Assembly: GCF_030409845.1 (NCBI RefSeq)
Contig: NZ_JAUFQQ010000005.1
Coordinates: 1,984,001 to 2,048,000 of the forward strand
DNA length: 64,000 nt
Direction of reading: 5' to 3'
From: Flavobacterium branchiarum
Lineage (GTDB): Bacteria > Bacteroidota > Bacteroidia > Flavobacteriales > Flavobacteriaceae
The notes under the pieces are model-generated. The model did not search any database. It saw only the letters and a program-made list of their open reading frames with translations, and was not told the DNA's origin. The translations under genes and the position numbers were made by a program. This document shows, piece by piece, positions 11,334-20,893 of the stretch (the first letter of the stretch is position 1; each line of letters starts with the position of its first letter).

Positions 11334-11388
11334 TCAAAAATTGTATATAAATTTGGGTTTTATTTCAGAACTTAACTAAAAATTAAAA

Positions 11389-12366
11389 ATGAATAAAACC
11401 CATTTTTTATTGCTTATAATTCCGTTTATGTTATTCTCATGTCTTAAAAAGAATGAGAGGATACATCAGCACAAGAATAGCAGTAAAATAAACACAATCT
11501 CGATTATTATAGATGATCAGTTGTGGTACGGAGAAGTAGGAGACAGCATCCGAAATAAATTTGCTTCACCGGTTGTTGGGCTTATCCAAGAAGAGCCTTT
11601 ATTTACCATAAATCAATATCCAGCCAAATTATTAGAAGGTTTTATGACCGATGGGCGAAATATTATTGTGGTTAAAAAATCGAATGTTAATAAATTCGAA
11701 ATTACCAAAAATGTATACACAGCACCTCAGAATGTGTTCCGAATATCAGGAAAATCAGTTTCGGATATTTTAAATGCTTTTGAAATACACACCCCACAGA
11801 TCATTCGAATCATCAGGGAAACCGAAATTGCTCAATGCCAAAAGATCAACAGTAAATCATTGTTGGATCCAGCCATTCTTAATAACAAGTTTCATATCAA
11901 ATTAGATGTTCCAACGGGATATCAATATGTGTTGCATAAGCGTAATTTTATTTGGCTTAAAAAAGAAATGGCAAGTGGAAGCACTAGTTTACTCATTTAT
12001 CAAGTTCCGATAAATAACATAACCAATAGTTCTAATATCGTGGGCAATATTGTGAGAATGCGGGATTCGGTAGGAAGATATATAAAAGGCAGAGAACCCA
12101 ATACTCGAATGATTACAGAAGAAGCCTATGCGCCTTATTTTTCTAAAATTACCCTTGACGGAAAAACAGCTTACGAAACTAAAGGAACTTGGGATTTAAG
12201 AAACGACTTTATGACTGGCCCATTCATTAATTACGCTATTGTTGATAAAGCCTATAATCGTATATTAGTCCTGGAGGGCTTTTGTTATTCTCCTTCGCAT
12301 GAAGAACGAGACTCAATGTTAGAACTGGAAGCTATTATCAAATCGGTTAAAATTAACAACCGATAA
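11389..12366 (+). CDS. DUF4837 family lipoprotein
   Basis: A 325-residue protein with a lipoprotein signal peptide (lipobox LFSC, Cys18), so it is probably attached to the periplasmic or outer membrane. The body, including DDQLWYGEVGDSIR near the start and the RNFIWLKKEM and TKGTWDLRNDFM regions, fits DUF4837, a family known almost only from Bacteroidetes with no assigned function. It follows the lytic transglycosylase gene closely, which suggests a cell-envelope role, but that is inference. Confidence 0.75.
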   Translation: MNKTHFLLLIIPFMLFSCLKKNERIHQHKNSSKINTISIIIDDQLWYGEVGDSIRNKFASPVVGLIQEEPLFTINQYPAKLLEGFMTDGRNIIVVKKSNVNKFEITKNVYTAPQNVFRISGKSVSDILNAFEIHTPQIIRIIRETEIAQCQKINSKSLLDPAILNNKFHIKLDVPTGYQYVLHKRNFIWLKKEMASGSTSLLIYQVPINNITNSSNIVGNIVRMRDSVGRYIKGREPNTRMITEEAYAPYFSKITLDGKTAYETKGTWDLRNDFMTGPFINYAIVDKAYNRILVLEGFCYSPSHEERDSMLELEAIIKSVKINNR

Positions 12367-12404
12367 TATTTTCTTATTATTAAAACCACATTATACTATT
12401 ACTG

Positions 12405-12851
12405 ATGAAACTAAATTGGAAAATAAAGCCTTTTGAGGCATTAACTGTTCATGAACTATACGATACTCTAAAATTAAGAAGTGAAGTCTTTGTCGTGGAG
12501 CAAAACTGCGTTTATTTGGATATTGATGGTAAAGACAAACTAGCATTACACTTAATAGGCGAATATGAAGGTAAAATTGTAGCCCATGCGCGCCTTTTTG
12601 ATGCAGGAATTAGTTTTGATAACGCGTCAATAGGAAGAGTTGTGGTAAGTGGCGATTACCGAGATAAAAAATGGGGACATGATTTAATGACAGAAGCAAT
12701 TGCTGGAGTCAAATCGCACTTTGGAAAAACAGCTATCACCATTGGAGCGCAATTGTATTTAAAAAAATTCTATGAAAGCCACGGTTTTATACAAACTAGC
12801 GAAATGTATCTAGAAGATGATATTCCGCACATAGAGATGGTAAGAAACTAA
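12405..12851 (+). CDS. GNAT family N-acetyltransferase, ElaA-like
   Basis: A 148-residue cytoplasmic protein with the ElaA-type layout: LYDTLKLRSEVFVVEQNCVYLDID near the N-terminus, the core strand ASIGRVVVSGDYRDKKWGHDLM (acetyl-CoA pyrophosphate-binding loop region), and FYESHGFIQTSEMYLEDDIPH near the end. The family transfers acetyl groups to small molecules or proteins; the substrate is unknown. It lies 38 bp after the DUF4837 gene on the same strand. Confidence 0.85.
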   Translation: MKLNWKIKPFEALTVHELYDTLKLRSEVFVVEQNCVYLDIDGKDKLALHLIGEYEGKIVAHARLFDAGISFDNASIGRVVVSGDYRDKKWGHDLMTEAIAGVKSHFGKTAITIGAQLYLKKFYESHGFIQTSEMYLEDDIPHIEMVRN

Positions 12852-12964
12852 GGTTTTTGTCTTTTTTTAAGGCTTCAATACTTCCCTTTCAGAACTTAGT
12901 CTTAGAAAGTTGAGTTTGTAAATATGTATCCAAGTGAGCCTATAAATCTATTTTTAAATCCAGC

Positions 12965-13891
12965 ATGAAGAAAATTACCTTTTTGTCGTTACTGTTTTTT
13001 TTTAATTTCCTTTTTTCACAAACATCAAAGCCAAGTTTTATTTTAGAAAGTAGAAAGGTTACCGATTACCCTTTTAATCCCATAATTTCAGAAAAGATAA
13101 ATGACAAGGTAGTTTTAAAAAAGGAGTATCAATTTCTAGATTCTTTAAATTTCCGTAGTATCAACTACAAGTCTTTTGACAATCTAAAACTTAGAGGTTT
13201 TTTGATAGAACCTAAAAAGAAAGGGAACTATCCCGTTTTAATATACAATCGTGGTGGTAATGGTAATTTTGGTGCGGTAAACTCAGTTTTTTTAACTGAG
13301 TTTTTAAGTAAAATAGCCAACGAAGGATATATAGTTATCGGTTCGCAGCTCAGAGGTACATCTGTAAGTGAAGGCGAAGATGAATTTGGAGGTAAAGATG
13401 TCAATGATGTTTTAAGCCTTTTTGATATTATTGATCAATTACCCAATGCCAATAAAAATAGGATTGGTGTGTTTGGTTGGAGTCGTGGCGTTATGACAAA
13501 TTTTTTAATGCTAAAAAAGACCAATCGTATCAAGACCAATATTGCAATTGCAGGTCAAGCCGATTTAATTGAGACAAAGCGCCCTGAGATGTTTGGCGTT
13601 TATAGAGAAAGAATTCCGGGTTATGCAAAGGATTCCGTTTCGGTTTTAAAAACGCGTTCTAGTTTGTTAGCAATCGATTCTATTCAGAATAAAAAAGTTT
13701 CACATTTTATTATTCATGGCAATAAAGACGTCAAGGTTGATGTTAGTAATGCGTTTACTTTTTATTCTAAGTTAAACTCAAAAGAGTATACGACACGGTT
13801 ATTGGTTTATGAAAATGAAGGTCATGATTTAGAAATAGTTAACGATAACTTATTAAATCAAATAACCGATTGGTTAAAAAGATATTTATAG
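12965..13891 (+). CDS. Secreted alpha/beta hydrolase, prolyl-oligopeptidase (S9-like) fold
   Basis: A 308-residue protein with a signal peptide (cut near LFSQ). The catalytic domain shows YNRGGNG, the nucleophile elbow GWSRG (Ser173), the acid in HGNKDVKV (Asp255) and the base in ENEGHD (His287), so a complete Ser-Asp-His triad. The family includes peptidases and esterases; the substrate cannot be told. It is closely related to the gene at 14996, which has the same motifs in the same order, and another hydrolase lies between them, so this is a small duplicated cluster. Confidence 0.8.
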   Translation: MKKITFLSLLFFFNFLFSQTSKPSFILESRKVTDYPFNPIISEKINDKVVLKKEYQFLDSLNFRSINYKSFDNLKLRGFLIEPKKKGNYPVLIYNRGGNGNFGAVNSVFLTEFLSKIANEGYIVIGSQLRGTSVSEGEDEFGGKDVNDVLSLFDIIDQLPNANKNRIGVFGWSRGVMTNFLMLKKTNRIKTNIAIAGQADLIETKRPEMFGVYRERIPGYAKDSVSVLKTRSSLLAIDSIQNKKVSHFIIHGNKDVKVDVSNAFTFYSKLNSKEYTTRLLVYENEGHDLEIVNDNLLNQITDWLKRYL

Positions 13892-13939
13892 TATATCTTT
13901 GTTTCTGTACGAATATGGAAACAATTTCAAATCATATAA

Positions 13940-14941
13940 ATGAGCCTTATTAAATATGTCATTCCGATATTTTTTTCTTGTTTTCTTATAAACGCGCAAA
14001 ATGAGGAAAATTTTCATTTGCAAAAAGCAGGTTTTGAGAAATTAACCGTAAAGGCAAAGAACGACACGATTGTTTTTTTAATGTCTAAAAGTGAATCTAA
14101 AGAACCAAAACCTACAATTTTATTTCTTCAAGGTTCATTGCCTCTCCCTATTCTTTTTTATGATCAAGATGGATCGAATTCCTTAATTCCGTTTAGTATC
14201 AAAGAGTATTCACAAAAATTCAATTTTGTCATTATTGCAAGAAAAGGAATTCCTTTAATTGGAACTTATGATAGAGATGCAAATGGGTATGTTGATGAAA
14301 AAGGAGAAGTTCCCAAAGAGTACAGTGACAACAATAATCTAGGCTACAGAGTGAGTCAAGTTAATGCGGTTATTAACTATTTATATGCTGATAAAAGGTT
14401 TAAAAAAGACTCAATCTTCGTCATCGGACATTCAGAAGGCTATAGAGTAGCTTGTAAACTGGCAGAGAACAATACCAAAATTGCTAAACTAGTTTGTATG
14501 TCAGCAGATCCTTTTAATAGAGTATCTGAAAGTATTTTGCGAGAGCGAGTTAAAGGTTTTGGAGCCAATAATGATGAAGCTTCTCAATTAGAAATTGATA
14601 AATTAATAGAGGATTACAAAAATATTTCTGTAAATAAAATAGCGTTTAAGGATAATGTAAATTTTAATAACTGGTTGAGTTATAACGAAAATTCAAGTTA
14701 TACAAGCCTAGGGAAATTTAAGAATCCAATATTGGTCGTTTATGGTGGAGCCGATATTGGGTCAGCACACAATGATTTATTACCTTTCTTACTACCTAAA
14801 AGCAACATCAAACTCAAAGCTTATCCTAATTATGGACATAATTATGAAAAGAAAGAAATCGATTCTAACGGAAACGCATTAGAAGATAGTTACCATTGGG
14901 ACGATGTATTTAAAGATGTCGTTAATTGGCTCGTTTTATAG
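13940..14941 (+). CDS. Secreted alpha/beta hydrolase
   Basis: A 333-residue protein with a signal peptide (ending near LINAQ). The nucleophile elbow is GHSEG (Ser165), the acid is probably in YGGADIGS, and the base in YGHNYEKK. It differs from its two neighbours: it lacks YNRGGNG and has a long acidic-rich insertion around TYDRDANGYVDEKGEVP. Substrate unknown. It lies in the same direction as, and between, two paralogous hydrolases (48 and 54 bp gaps), suggesting co-expression. Confidence 0.75.
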   Translation: MSLIKYVIPIFFSCFLINAQNEENFHLQKAGFEKLTVKAKNDTIVFLMSKSESKEPKPTILFLQGSLPLPILFYDQDGSNSLIPFSIKEYSQKFNFVIIARKGIPLIGTYDRDANGYVDEKGEVPKEYSDNNNLGYRVSQVNAVINYLYADKRFKKDSIFVIGHSEGYRVACKLAENNTKIAKLVCMSADPFNRVSESILRERVKGFGANNDEASQLEIDKLIEDYKNISVNKIAFKDNVNFNNWLSYNENSSYTSLGKFKNPILVVYGGADIGSAHNDLLPFLLPKSNIKLKAYPNYGHNYEKKEIDSNGNALEDSYHWDDVFKDVVNWLVL

Positions 14942-14995
14942 GGTCAAATATGAAAGCTTGATTGTTGATTAGTAAAGAATTAAAGAACCAATTTG

Positions 14996-15898
14996 ATGAA
15001 ATGTTGTTTACTTATTTTGACTTTGTTTTTTGTATTTGTTGGAAGTGCTCAATCTACACTACAAAATAGAGATTATATCCTCAATGATAGATTTCCTTTG
15101 GATAAATATGCCAAAATGAAAAAAATCCATTCCCATCTTGAAAAAGTAAACATTTACGATTTAACCTATACTTCTTTTGATAAGACAAGAGTTAAAGGAT
15201 TTGTACTACTACCTAATCAAAATCAAAAAAAATATCCAGTAATAATCTATAACAGAGGTGGAAATGGAAGTTATGCTATGGTCAACGATCAATATATTGT
15301 AACTTTTTTATCCAAAATTGCAAGTAGAGGCTTTATCGTAATTGGCTCCCAACTAAGAGGTTCAGATGGAAGTGAAGGCATAGATGAATTTGGAGGAAAA
15401 GAGATCGATGATGTACTGTCGTTATTTAATATTATCAATAGTATCGAAATGGCTGACACAACAAAAATTGCTCAAATAGGCTGGAGTAGAGGTGGTATCA
15501 CTAATTTCCAATTATTAAAAAGAACAAAAAAAATTAGAACAACTATTACCATTGCAGGGCCAAGTGATATTCTTAAAACAAAGCGAAAAGAAATGTTCGA
15601 AGTTTACAAGAATAGAATTAGAAATTATTCATTAGACTCTATTTATTTTTCTAATAAAATATCTCCAATATTTCAGATTGATTCAGTTCTAAATAAAAAA
15701 GAGAGCTTTTTGTTTATTCATGGGGATTTGGATGAGAAAGTCGCAGTATCTGATAGTAAAGAGCTTTATGAAAAGACTTTAAAAAATGGTTTTAAGTCTG
15801 AGTTTATTCTTTTTGAAAATTCAGAACATAGTTTATTCAATCAATTTGGAAAGTTAATAAGCGACATTGTTCTTTGGCTGAATACCCAGTTAATTTAA
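14996..15898 (+). CDS. Secreted alpha/beta hydrolase, paralogue of the gene at 12965
   Basis: A 300-residue protein with a signal peptide (ending near VGSAQ). It shares with the gene at 12965 the motifs YNRGGNG, LSKIA, IVIGSQLRG, SEG, DEFGGK, GWSRG (Ser164), HGDLDEKV (Asp246) and a final His278, spaced almost identically, so the two arose by duplication. The ATG at 14996 is chosen over the TTG just before it because the signal peptide then begins MKCCLL. The substrate is unknown. Confidence 0.8.
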   Translation: MKCCLLILTLFFVFVGSAQSTLQNRDYILNDRFPLDKYAKMKKIHSHLEKVNIYDLTYTSFDKTRVKGFVLLPNQNQKKYPVIIYNRGGNGSYAMVNDQYIVTFLSKIASRGFIVIGSQLRGSDGSEGIDEFGGKEIDDVLSLFNIINSIEMADTTKIAQIGWSRGGITNFQLLKRTKKIRTTITIAGPSDILKTKRKEMFEVYKNRIRNYSLDSIYFSNKISPIFQIDSVLNKKESFLFIHGDLDEKVAVSDSKELYEKTLKNGFKSEFILFENSEHSLFNQFGKLISDIVLWLNTQLI

Positions 15899-15973
15899 AA
15901 TTGAAATTTCTATAACCTTAAATTGTGTCCCATAATGTTTGAAGAAGCTTTGTAATTACAAAAAATAAGAGGA

Positions 15974-16636
15974 ATGTTTAAAAATTTTAAGAAAGATATT
16001 AGAGATCTCTTTTTCTCTCCAAATTCAATAGAGTATTTAGGGTTTTCTTCTAATTTTAGATTGGTCCTTTACTATTATTTTATCTTCATTTTGTTCTTAA
16101 TTTCCTTGTCGATATTTGTTGGGTGGGTTAAATACTTTTTTAATAGCGAGTCTTACATCGTATTGCCAGCAAATATTTTATTTTTAAAAGTAGCTGTTTT
16201 TGCTCCAATCATGGAAGAAATCATATTCCGATTATTGATAAGAGTAAACAAATTTAATTTAATTATATTTTCTGTTTTCCTAATAGTTTTTGTTTTGTAT
16301 GAAAAATACATCTTGTCAACAGTTGTTTATTATGTATTTAATGGTTTTTTTTTACTACTTCTTTTCTTTAAAAAACTTAATTACAAACTTAATAGGCAGT
16401 TAGATAAAAGCAAGTATTTGTCATTACTAATTTATATATCATGTTTTCTTTTTGGATTATATCATGTGCCCAATTTTAAAGACTGTTCTCTATTTGATAT
16501 TGTAGTAATAGCCTATTTGTTTTCAAAAATTATAGCTGGTTTTATTTTTATCCTTTTAAGATTAAAATTTGGAATAATTGCTTCTATACTATTTCATATG
16601 TTCATAAATTCATTGGCATATATGATGGTTTCATAA
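15974..16636 (+). CDS. CPBP family intramembrane metalloprotease
   Basis: A 220-residue, very hydrophobic protein with about six membrane segments. It carries the signature of CPBP (Abi/CAAX-type) proteases: EEIIFR (Glu81, Glu82, Arg86), then a His in LYHVPNF and the HxxxN motif HMFIN near the C-terminus. The family cleaves substrates within the membrane; in bacteria some members give bacteriocin immunity. It follows three secreted hydrolase genes on the same strand, but no bacteriocin-like ORF is visible. AT content is high and codon use is rich in TTT/TTA. Confidence 0.8.
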   Translation: MFKNFKKDIRDLFFSPNSIEYLGFSSNFRLVLYYYFIFILFLISLSIFVGWVKYFFNSESYIVLPANILFLKVAVFAPIMEEIIFRLLIRVNKFNLIIFSVFLIVFVLYEKYILSTVVYYVFNGFFLLLLFFKKLNYKLNRQLDKSKYLSLLIYISCFLFGLYHVPNFKDCSLFDIVVIAYLFSKIIAGFIFILLRLKFGIIASILFHMFINSLAYMMVS

Positions 16637-16743
16637 AGCTTTTATGATTTATTAATTGATTTGGGACGGCTGTTATTGTTACAGAAGACCTCAGGCTCAT
16701 TGAAAGAGTATTATATCAGTTTAGGGCATCCTTAAAAGATAAC

Positions 16744-18381
16744 TTACATCTTTAATATTGATTTATATTCTGTTTGATTGTTTAAAACACCAACTGCTTT
16801 TTTAATTTCAGCGTTGTTTTTAATGTAGTATTGATACAAACCTTCCTGATATTGGTACCTCTTTATTAACTCTTCTAAAATCAAATTTTTGATCTCTTTT
16901 TGGTTTTTGTCAAGCAAAGTAGTTTCACTTTTCTCAAGAGCATTCAGTAATTGTTGGTATTCGGTAGTAATAGTCTCGTCTATTTTTTCTTTTTTGGCAG
17001 CAGCCAATGTTTTTTTCAGTGCTACTTCAGTTTCGGTATCAAAAGTAATTTGGTTCGTTTTTAAAAATTGCTTGAAGCTACTATAATCAGCATCTGTTAA
17101 GTTCGGAATTTGAGTTCCTAGATTTGGATTTTTATAATAGTAAGTCGTCGCATAATCAAAAATACCATCGTTTTTTAATAAAGCATTAGTGATAGCGCTC
17201 AAGTTAGCCTCTGCTAATTCAATATCAGGCATAACTCCACCACCATCATAAACCGTTCTTCCTTTTCGGGTCTTAAAAGCATTAAAGTTTTTAGCATCCG
17301 TTTTTATAGCAACACCATTTTTGTCTTTATGAGCATAGTCTAATGCTTGAATACATCTTCCAGAAGGAGTGTAATAGCGTGATATAGTTACTTTTAACTG
17401 AGTTCCATAAGTAAGATCAACAGAGCGTTGAACCAGTCCTTTTCCAAAACTACGACTTCCAAGAACAACAGCACGATCTAAATCTTGCAGTGCCCCTGAG
17501 ACAATCTCGGATGCCGAAGCACTTCTTCCATTGACTAAAATTGCTAACGGAATTTGTGTATCTATTGGTTCTTTAGTTGTTTTGTATGTGTTGTTGTGTT
17601 TTTCGATTCTTGATTTCGTAGTAACGATAACCTCATTTTTTGGCACAAAAAGGTTGCAAATATTCACAGCCTCATTAAGAAGACCACCCGGATTTCCTCT
17701 CAAATCCAAAACAATCTGGGTAGCTCCATCACGTTTAAGTTGCTCCAAAGCACTTTGAGTTTCTGCAGAAGCTTTACGGTTAAAATGAGCCAAAACAATA
17801 TATCCGGTTTTAGAGTCAATCATTCCGAAGAAAGGAACCGATTTGATATCAATTTCATCCAGAACAATAGTAGTAGTATTGGTTTTTCCTTGACGAAGAT
17901 ATTTAATAGCGATTTTAGTGTTTTTAGCTCCTTTTAGCAATTGCGAAGCATCATCTTTAAAATCAGCAATTAGCACATCGCCAATCTGAATAATTTCGTC
18001 ACCAGCTTTAAGTCCCGCTTTATCGGCAGGATAATCTTTGTATTGTTCTTTTATAATTAAACGATCAGCTTTACGAGTAATCATAGCACCAATACCAGTA
18101 TATTCTCCGCTATTATTGATTTTAAAATTGATGACATCTTGTTCGTTAAAGTAAACCGTGTAAGGATCTAAACTCGCCAACATGCTTTTAACGGCTTTAT
18201 CCATTAAATCACCAGGATTGGTTTCGTCTACATAATTGGTGTTGACTGCTTTAAATAAGGTAGTGAAGATTTCTATTTGCTTAGCAATTTCGAAGAAGTC
18301 ATCTTTGAAACTAGTTCCAACGAATAAAAATCCTGCTGCAGCGACAGGAATGATGAATTTTTTTTTGAAAAACGTGACCAT
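16744..18381 (-). CDS. S41 family carboxy-terminal processing protease
   Basis: A 545-residue periplasmic serine protease with an N-terminal membrane or signal segment (residues 9-24), a PDZ domain at about 95-165 (GIGAMI, GLKAGDEIIQIG) and a tail-specific protease domain with LDLRGNPGG, SASASE (nucleophile Ser289) and FGKG (Lys314), 25 residues apart as in Prc/CtpA. The C-terminal 130 residues are a family-typical extension. It is downstream of rnpA on the same strand, 98 bp away. Confidence 0.93.
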   Translation of the reverse strand: MVTFFKKKFIIPVAAAGFLFVGTSFKDDFFEIAKQIEIFTTLFKAVNTNYVDETNPGDLMDKAVKSMLASLDPYTVYFNEQDVINFKINNSGEYTGIGAMITRKADRLIIKEQYKDYPADKAGLKAGDEIIQIGDVLIADFKDDASQLLKGAKNTKIAIKYLRQGKTNTTTIVLDEIDIKSVPFFGMIDSKTGYIVLAHFNRKASAETQSALEQLKRDGATQIVLDLRGNPGGLLNEAVNICNLFVPKNEVIVTTKSRIEKHNNTYKTTKEPIDTQIPLAILVNGRSASASEIVSGALQDLDRAVVLGSRSFGKGLVQRSVDLTYGTQLKVTISRYYTPSGRCIQALDYAHKDKNGVAIKTDAKNFNAFKTRKGRTVYDGGGVMPDIELAEANLSAITNALLKNDGIFDYATTYYYKNPNLGTQIPNLTDADYSSFKQFLKTNQITFDTETEVALKKTLAAAKKEKIDETITTEYQQLLNALEKSETTLLDKNQKEIKNLILEELIKRYQYQEGLYQYYIKNNAEIKKAVGVLNNQTEYKSILKM

Positions 18382-18479
18382 GTTTGTGATTTATCTTTAA
18401 TTTCAGAGTACTAAAATAAGAATAATTCAGCAACATTAACACGTGTCTATTGGGAAACACGATTTATGAAGTCAAAATA

Positions 18480-18902
18480 TTATTGAATGGTATCGTTTTG
18501 TAAATCTGTTTCAGCTTCCGTTTCGGGTTTTGGGTTTACTTGAAGTAGAAATTTTTCAAACAATTGAATGGTCTTAGTATTGATTTCTTGATAAGACAAC
18601 CTGTCTTTTGTTTGATAAAAGAGCATAAACGAATATGGCTTGTCTAAATTATCAAGTAGAATATGTTTGTTTAAACGGTACGTTTCGCGCAAAACACGTT
18701 TGAAGTAATTGCGATCAACGGCTTTTTTGAAATATTTTTTGGATACCGAAACGCCCACTTTTATTTGCTGATTTTCCTCCAAAGGGCCTGAGTAATAAAC
18801 CAATCGCAACGGATATTTAGACACTGATTTCCCTTCAGAAAAAAGTAGTCCAATTATTGTTTTGCTTTTAAGGCGTTCGTTTTTTGGGTAAGTAAAGCTC
18901 AT
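18480..18902 (-). CDS. rnpA: Ribonuclease P protein component
   Basis: Protein subunit of RNase P, which matures tRNA 5' ends. The 140-residue protein begins MSFTYPKNERLKSK, with the conserved LKS after the start, GVSVSKKYFKKAVDRNYFKR (the RNR-type RNA-binding motif) and RETYR. An upstream TTG would add 15 unrelated residues, so the ATG at 18902 is used. rpmH, often next to rnpA, is not here; plsC is divergent, with the promoter in the 126 bp gap. Confidence 0.95.
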   Translation of the reverse strand: MSFTYPKNERLKSKTIIGLLFSEGKSVSKYPLRLVYYSGPLEENQQIKVGVSVSKKYFKKAVDRNYFKRVLRETYRLNKHILLDNLDKPYSFMLFYQTKDRLSYQEINTKTIQLFEKFLLQVNPKPETEAETDLQNDTIQ

Positions 18903-18980
18903 CTTTTGTTTTAGGAAAATACTATGAATTATGCAACAAAGGTACAATTTAACAACAAACCTATTATTATTTACGATTTA

Positions 18981-19011
18981 TTTAGAGCTAAAAATATATT
19001 TATTACTTTTG
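18981..19011 (+). promoter_or_regulatory. Candidate Bacteroidetes-type promoter for plsC
   Basis: TACTTTTG at 19004-19011 matches the -7 consensus TAnnTTTG exactly, and TTTA at 18981-18984 sits 19 bp upstream in the position of the -33 TTTG box. Transcription would begin about 10 bp before the plsC ATG, which supports the short start for that gene. Confidence 0.5.
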
Positions 19012-19028
19012 CAGCTAATTTTTTAAGC

Positions 19029-19763
19029 ATGCAAAAACTAATTTCGTATCCCATATCCGTTGTTTATTATTTGTGTTTTGGATTTTGCTTAGCAATTTTC
19101 CATCCAATACAATGGATCTGTTTTAATGTTTTTGGCTACCAAGCACATAAAAAAAGTGTTGATTACCTTAATTTCTTCTTGGTAAAATGCACCAATATTA
19201 TAGGAACAACGTATAAATTTGAGAATAGGGAACTAATTCCTGAGGGAGTTCCTCTTATTTTTGTTTCAAATCACCAAAGTATGTATGATATTGTGGCAAT
19301 GATTTGGTATTTACGTCGTTTTCATTGTAAATTTGTAAGCAAGAAGGAGTTAGGTTCAGGAATACCAAGTGTGTCTTATAATTTACGTCATGGAGGATCT
19401 GTTCTTATTGACAGAAAAGACCCTAAGCAAGCCATTCCAACAATCAAAGGATTGTCTGAATATATAGAAAAATACAAACGTTCAGCTGTTATTTTCCCCG
19501 AAGGGACTCGAAGTAAAACCGGGAAACCAAAGGAATTTGCACAAAGCGGTTTAAAAATATTATGCAAATATGCGCCATCAGCATATGTTGTACCTGTTAG
19601 TATTAATAACTCATGGAAAATGGTGAGATATGGCTTTTTTCCTGTGGGTTTAGGAAATCACCTTACCTTTACCATTCATAAACCGTTGGCAGTTAAAGAT
19701 TATGATTTTGCAACGATAATGGAGAAGTCGGAAAAGGCTGTAGTAGAAGGAATTAAAATTTAA
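19029..19763 (+). CDS. plsC: 1-acyl-sn-glycerol-3-phosphate acyltransferase
   Basis: Acylates lysophosphatidic acid to phosphatidic acid at the membrane in phospholipid synthesis. The 244-residue protein has an N-terminal hydrophobic segment, the acyltransferase motif I NHQSMYD (His82, Asp87), motif III FPEGTRS (around Glu158) and VVPVSI. The ATG at 19029 is chosen over an upstream in-frame ATG at 18924 because a promoter lies between them and family homology begins at QKLISYP. It is 11 bp before the desaturase gene, so the two form a lipid operon. Confidence 0.93.
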   Translation: MQKLISYPISVVYYLCFGFCLAIFHPIQWICFNVFGYQAHKKSVDYLNFFLVKCTNIIGTTYKFENRELIPEGVPLIFVSNHQSMYDIVAMIWYLRRFHCKFVSKKELGSGIPSVSYNLRHGGSVLIDRKDPKQAIPTIKGLSEYIEKYKRSAVIFPEGTRSKTGKPKEFAQSGLKILCKYAPSAYVVPVSINNSWKMVRYGFFPVGLGNHLTFTIHKPLAVKDYDFATIMEKSEKAVVEGIKI

Positions 19764-19774
19764 ATTATTATAAA

Positions 19775-20767
19775 ATGTCAATAAAAAACATTCGATTAGA
19801 AGTAATGCAGTTTTTAGAGAAAAACGTAGACAGCTTCGTTGAACAGTATTTGATACCTGTTGAGAAAATTTGGCAGCCGTCAGATTTTTTACCTAACTCA
19901 GAAAGTGATACTTTTTTTGATGAGGTAAAAGAGCTACGTGAAATTGCTAAAGATTTACCTTATGATTTCTGGGTAACTTTAGTTGGAGATACCATTACTG
20001 AAGAGGCTTTGCCTACTTATGAATCATGGTTAATGGATGTGGAAGGTATTAATCAAGTAGAAAACGGTGGAAACGGATGGTCTAAATGGATCAGACAGTG
20101 GACAGGTGAAGAAAATCGTCACGGTGATTTACTAAATAAATATTTGTACTTGTCTGGTCGTGTAAACATGCGCGAAATAGAAATGACTACACAGCATTTA
20201 ATCAACGATGGTTTTGATATTGGAACTGGAAGTGATCCATATAAAAACTTTGTTTATACAAGTTTTCAAGAATTAGCAACGTATGTTTCTCATAACAGAG
20301 TAGCACAAATGGCTAAGAAGTATGGAGATAATAAACTGTCTAAGATGTGTAAAATGATTGCTGGTGACGAAATGCGCCATCATCATGCTTACAGCGAATT
20401 TGTTAACCGTATTTTTCAAGTAGATCCTAGCGAAATGATGCTTGCTTTTCAATATATGATGAAAGCAAAAATCGTTATGCCTGCGCATTTCTTGAGAGAA
20501 TCTGGACAAAAAATAAGTTCTGCTTTCGAACAATTTTCTGATTCAGCACAACGTATTGGTGTTTACACTGCTAATGATTATGTTGATATCATGCAAAAGT
20601 TAATCGATAAATGGGAAATTGATAAAATCGGTGGGCTAACAGATGAAGCTGAAAAAGCACGTGATTACTTGATGAAATTACCTGGAAGAATGGCTAAAAT
20701 TTCTGAAAGATTAGTTATTCCTCAAGAGTCACATATCTTTAAATGGGTTGAACCAGCTAGACTGTAA
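19775..20767 (+). CDS. Acyl-ACP desaturase (ferritin-like diiron)
   Basis: Introduces a double bond into acyl chains bound to acyl carrier protein. The 330-residue soluble protein has the two diiron motifs EENRHG (Glu112, Glu113, His116) and DEMRHH (Asp198, Glu199, His202) of the type 2 fatty acid desaturases related to plant stearoyl-ACP desaturase. It is in an operon with plsC, consistent with making unsaturated membrane lipid, and is followed by a strong terminator. Confidence 0.9.
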   Translation: MSIKNIRLEVMQFLEKNVDSFVEQYLIPVEKIWQPSDFLPNSESDTFFDEVKELREIAKDLPYDFWVTLVGDTITEEALPTYESWLMDVEGINQVENGGNGWSKWIRQWTGEENRHGDLLNKYLYLSGRVNMREIEMTTQHLINDGFDIGTGSDPYKNFVYTSFQELATYVSHNRVAQMAKKYGDNKLSKMCKMIAGDEMRHHHAYSEFVNRIFQVDPSEMMLAFQYMMKAKIVMPAHFLRESGQKISSAFEQFSDSAQRIGVYTANDYVDIMQKLIDKWEIDKIGGLTDEAEKARDYLMKLPGRMAKISERLVIPQESHIFKWVEPARL

Positions 20768-20830
20768 CATACAGATTCCCATAAAGCTTTAAATTTCATA
20801 TAAAATTGAATTTAACAAATAACTAATATA

Positions 20831-20880
20831 TGTTGATTGTTGAGGTCTTTAAACAGGATCTCTCAATCAACATTTTTTTT
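20831..20880 (+). terminator. Rho-independent terminator after the plsC-desaturase operon
   Basis: TGTTGA and TTGAG pair with CTCAA and TCAACA (a TTG bulge on the left arm), followed by CA and a run of eight T. It lies between the desaturase stop and the HD-domain start at 20894. Confidence 0.8.
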
Positions 20881-20893
20881 TCAAATAAAAACC

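Noticed and set aside
15974..16636. Bacteriocin immunity locus around the CPBP protease
   Set aside because: No small double-glycine-type peptide gene or export gene is visible nearby.
18903..18947. 15-residue TTG-started extension of rnpA
   Set aside because: The residues are unlike RnpA and an ATG at 18902 fits.
18924..19028. Upstream extension of the plsC frame (35 residues before the 19029 ATG)
   Set aside because: It overlaps the promoter and lacks family similarity; the ATG at 19029 is preferred.
20837..20893. Extension of the HD-domain frame upstream of 20894
   Set aside because: It runs through a terminator hairpin.
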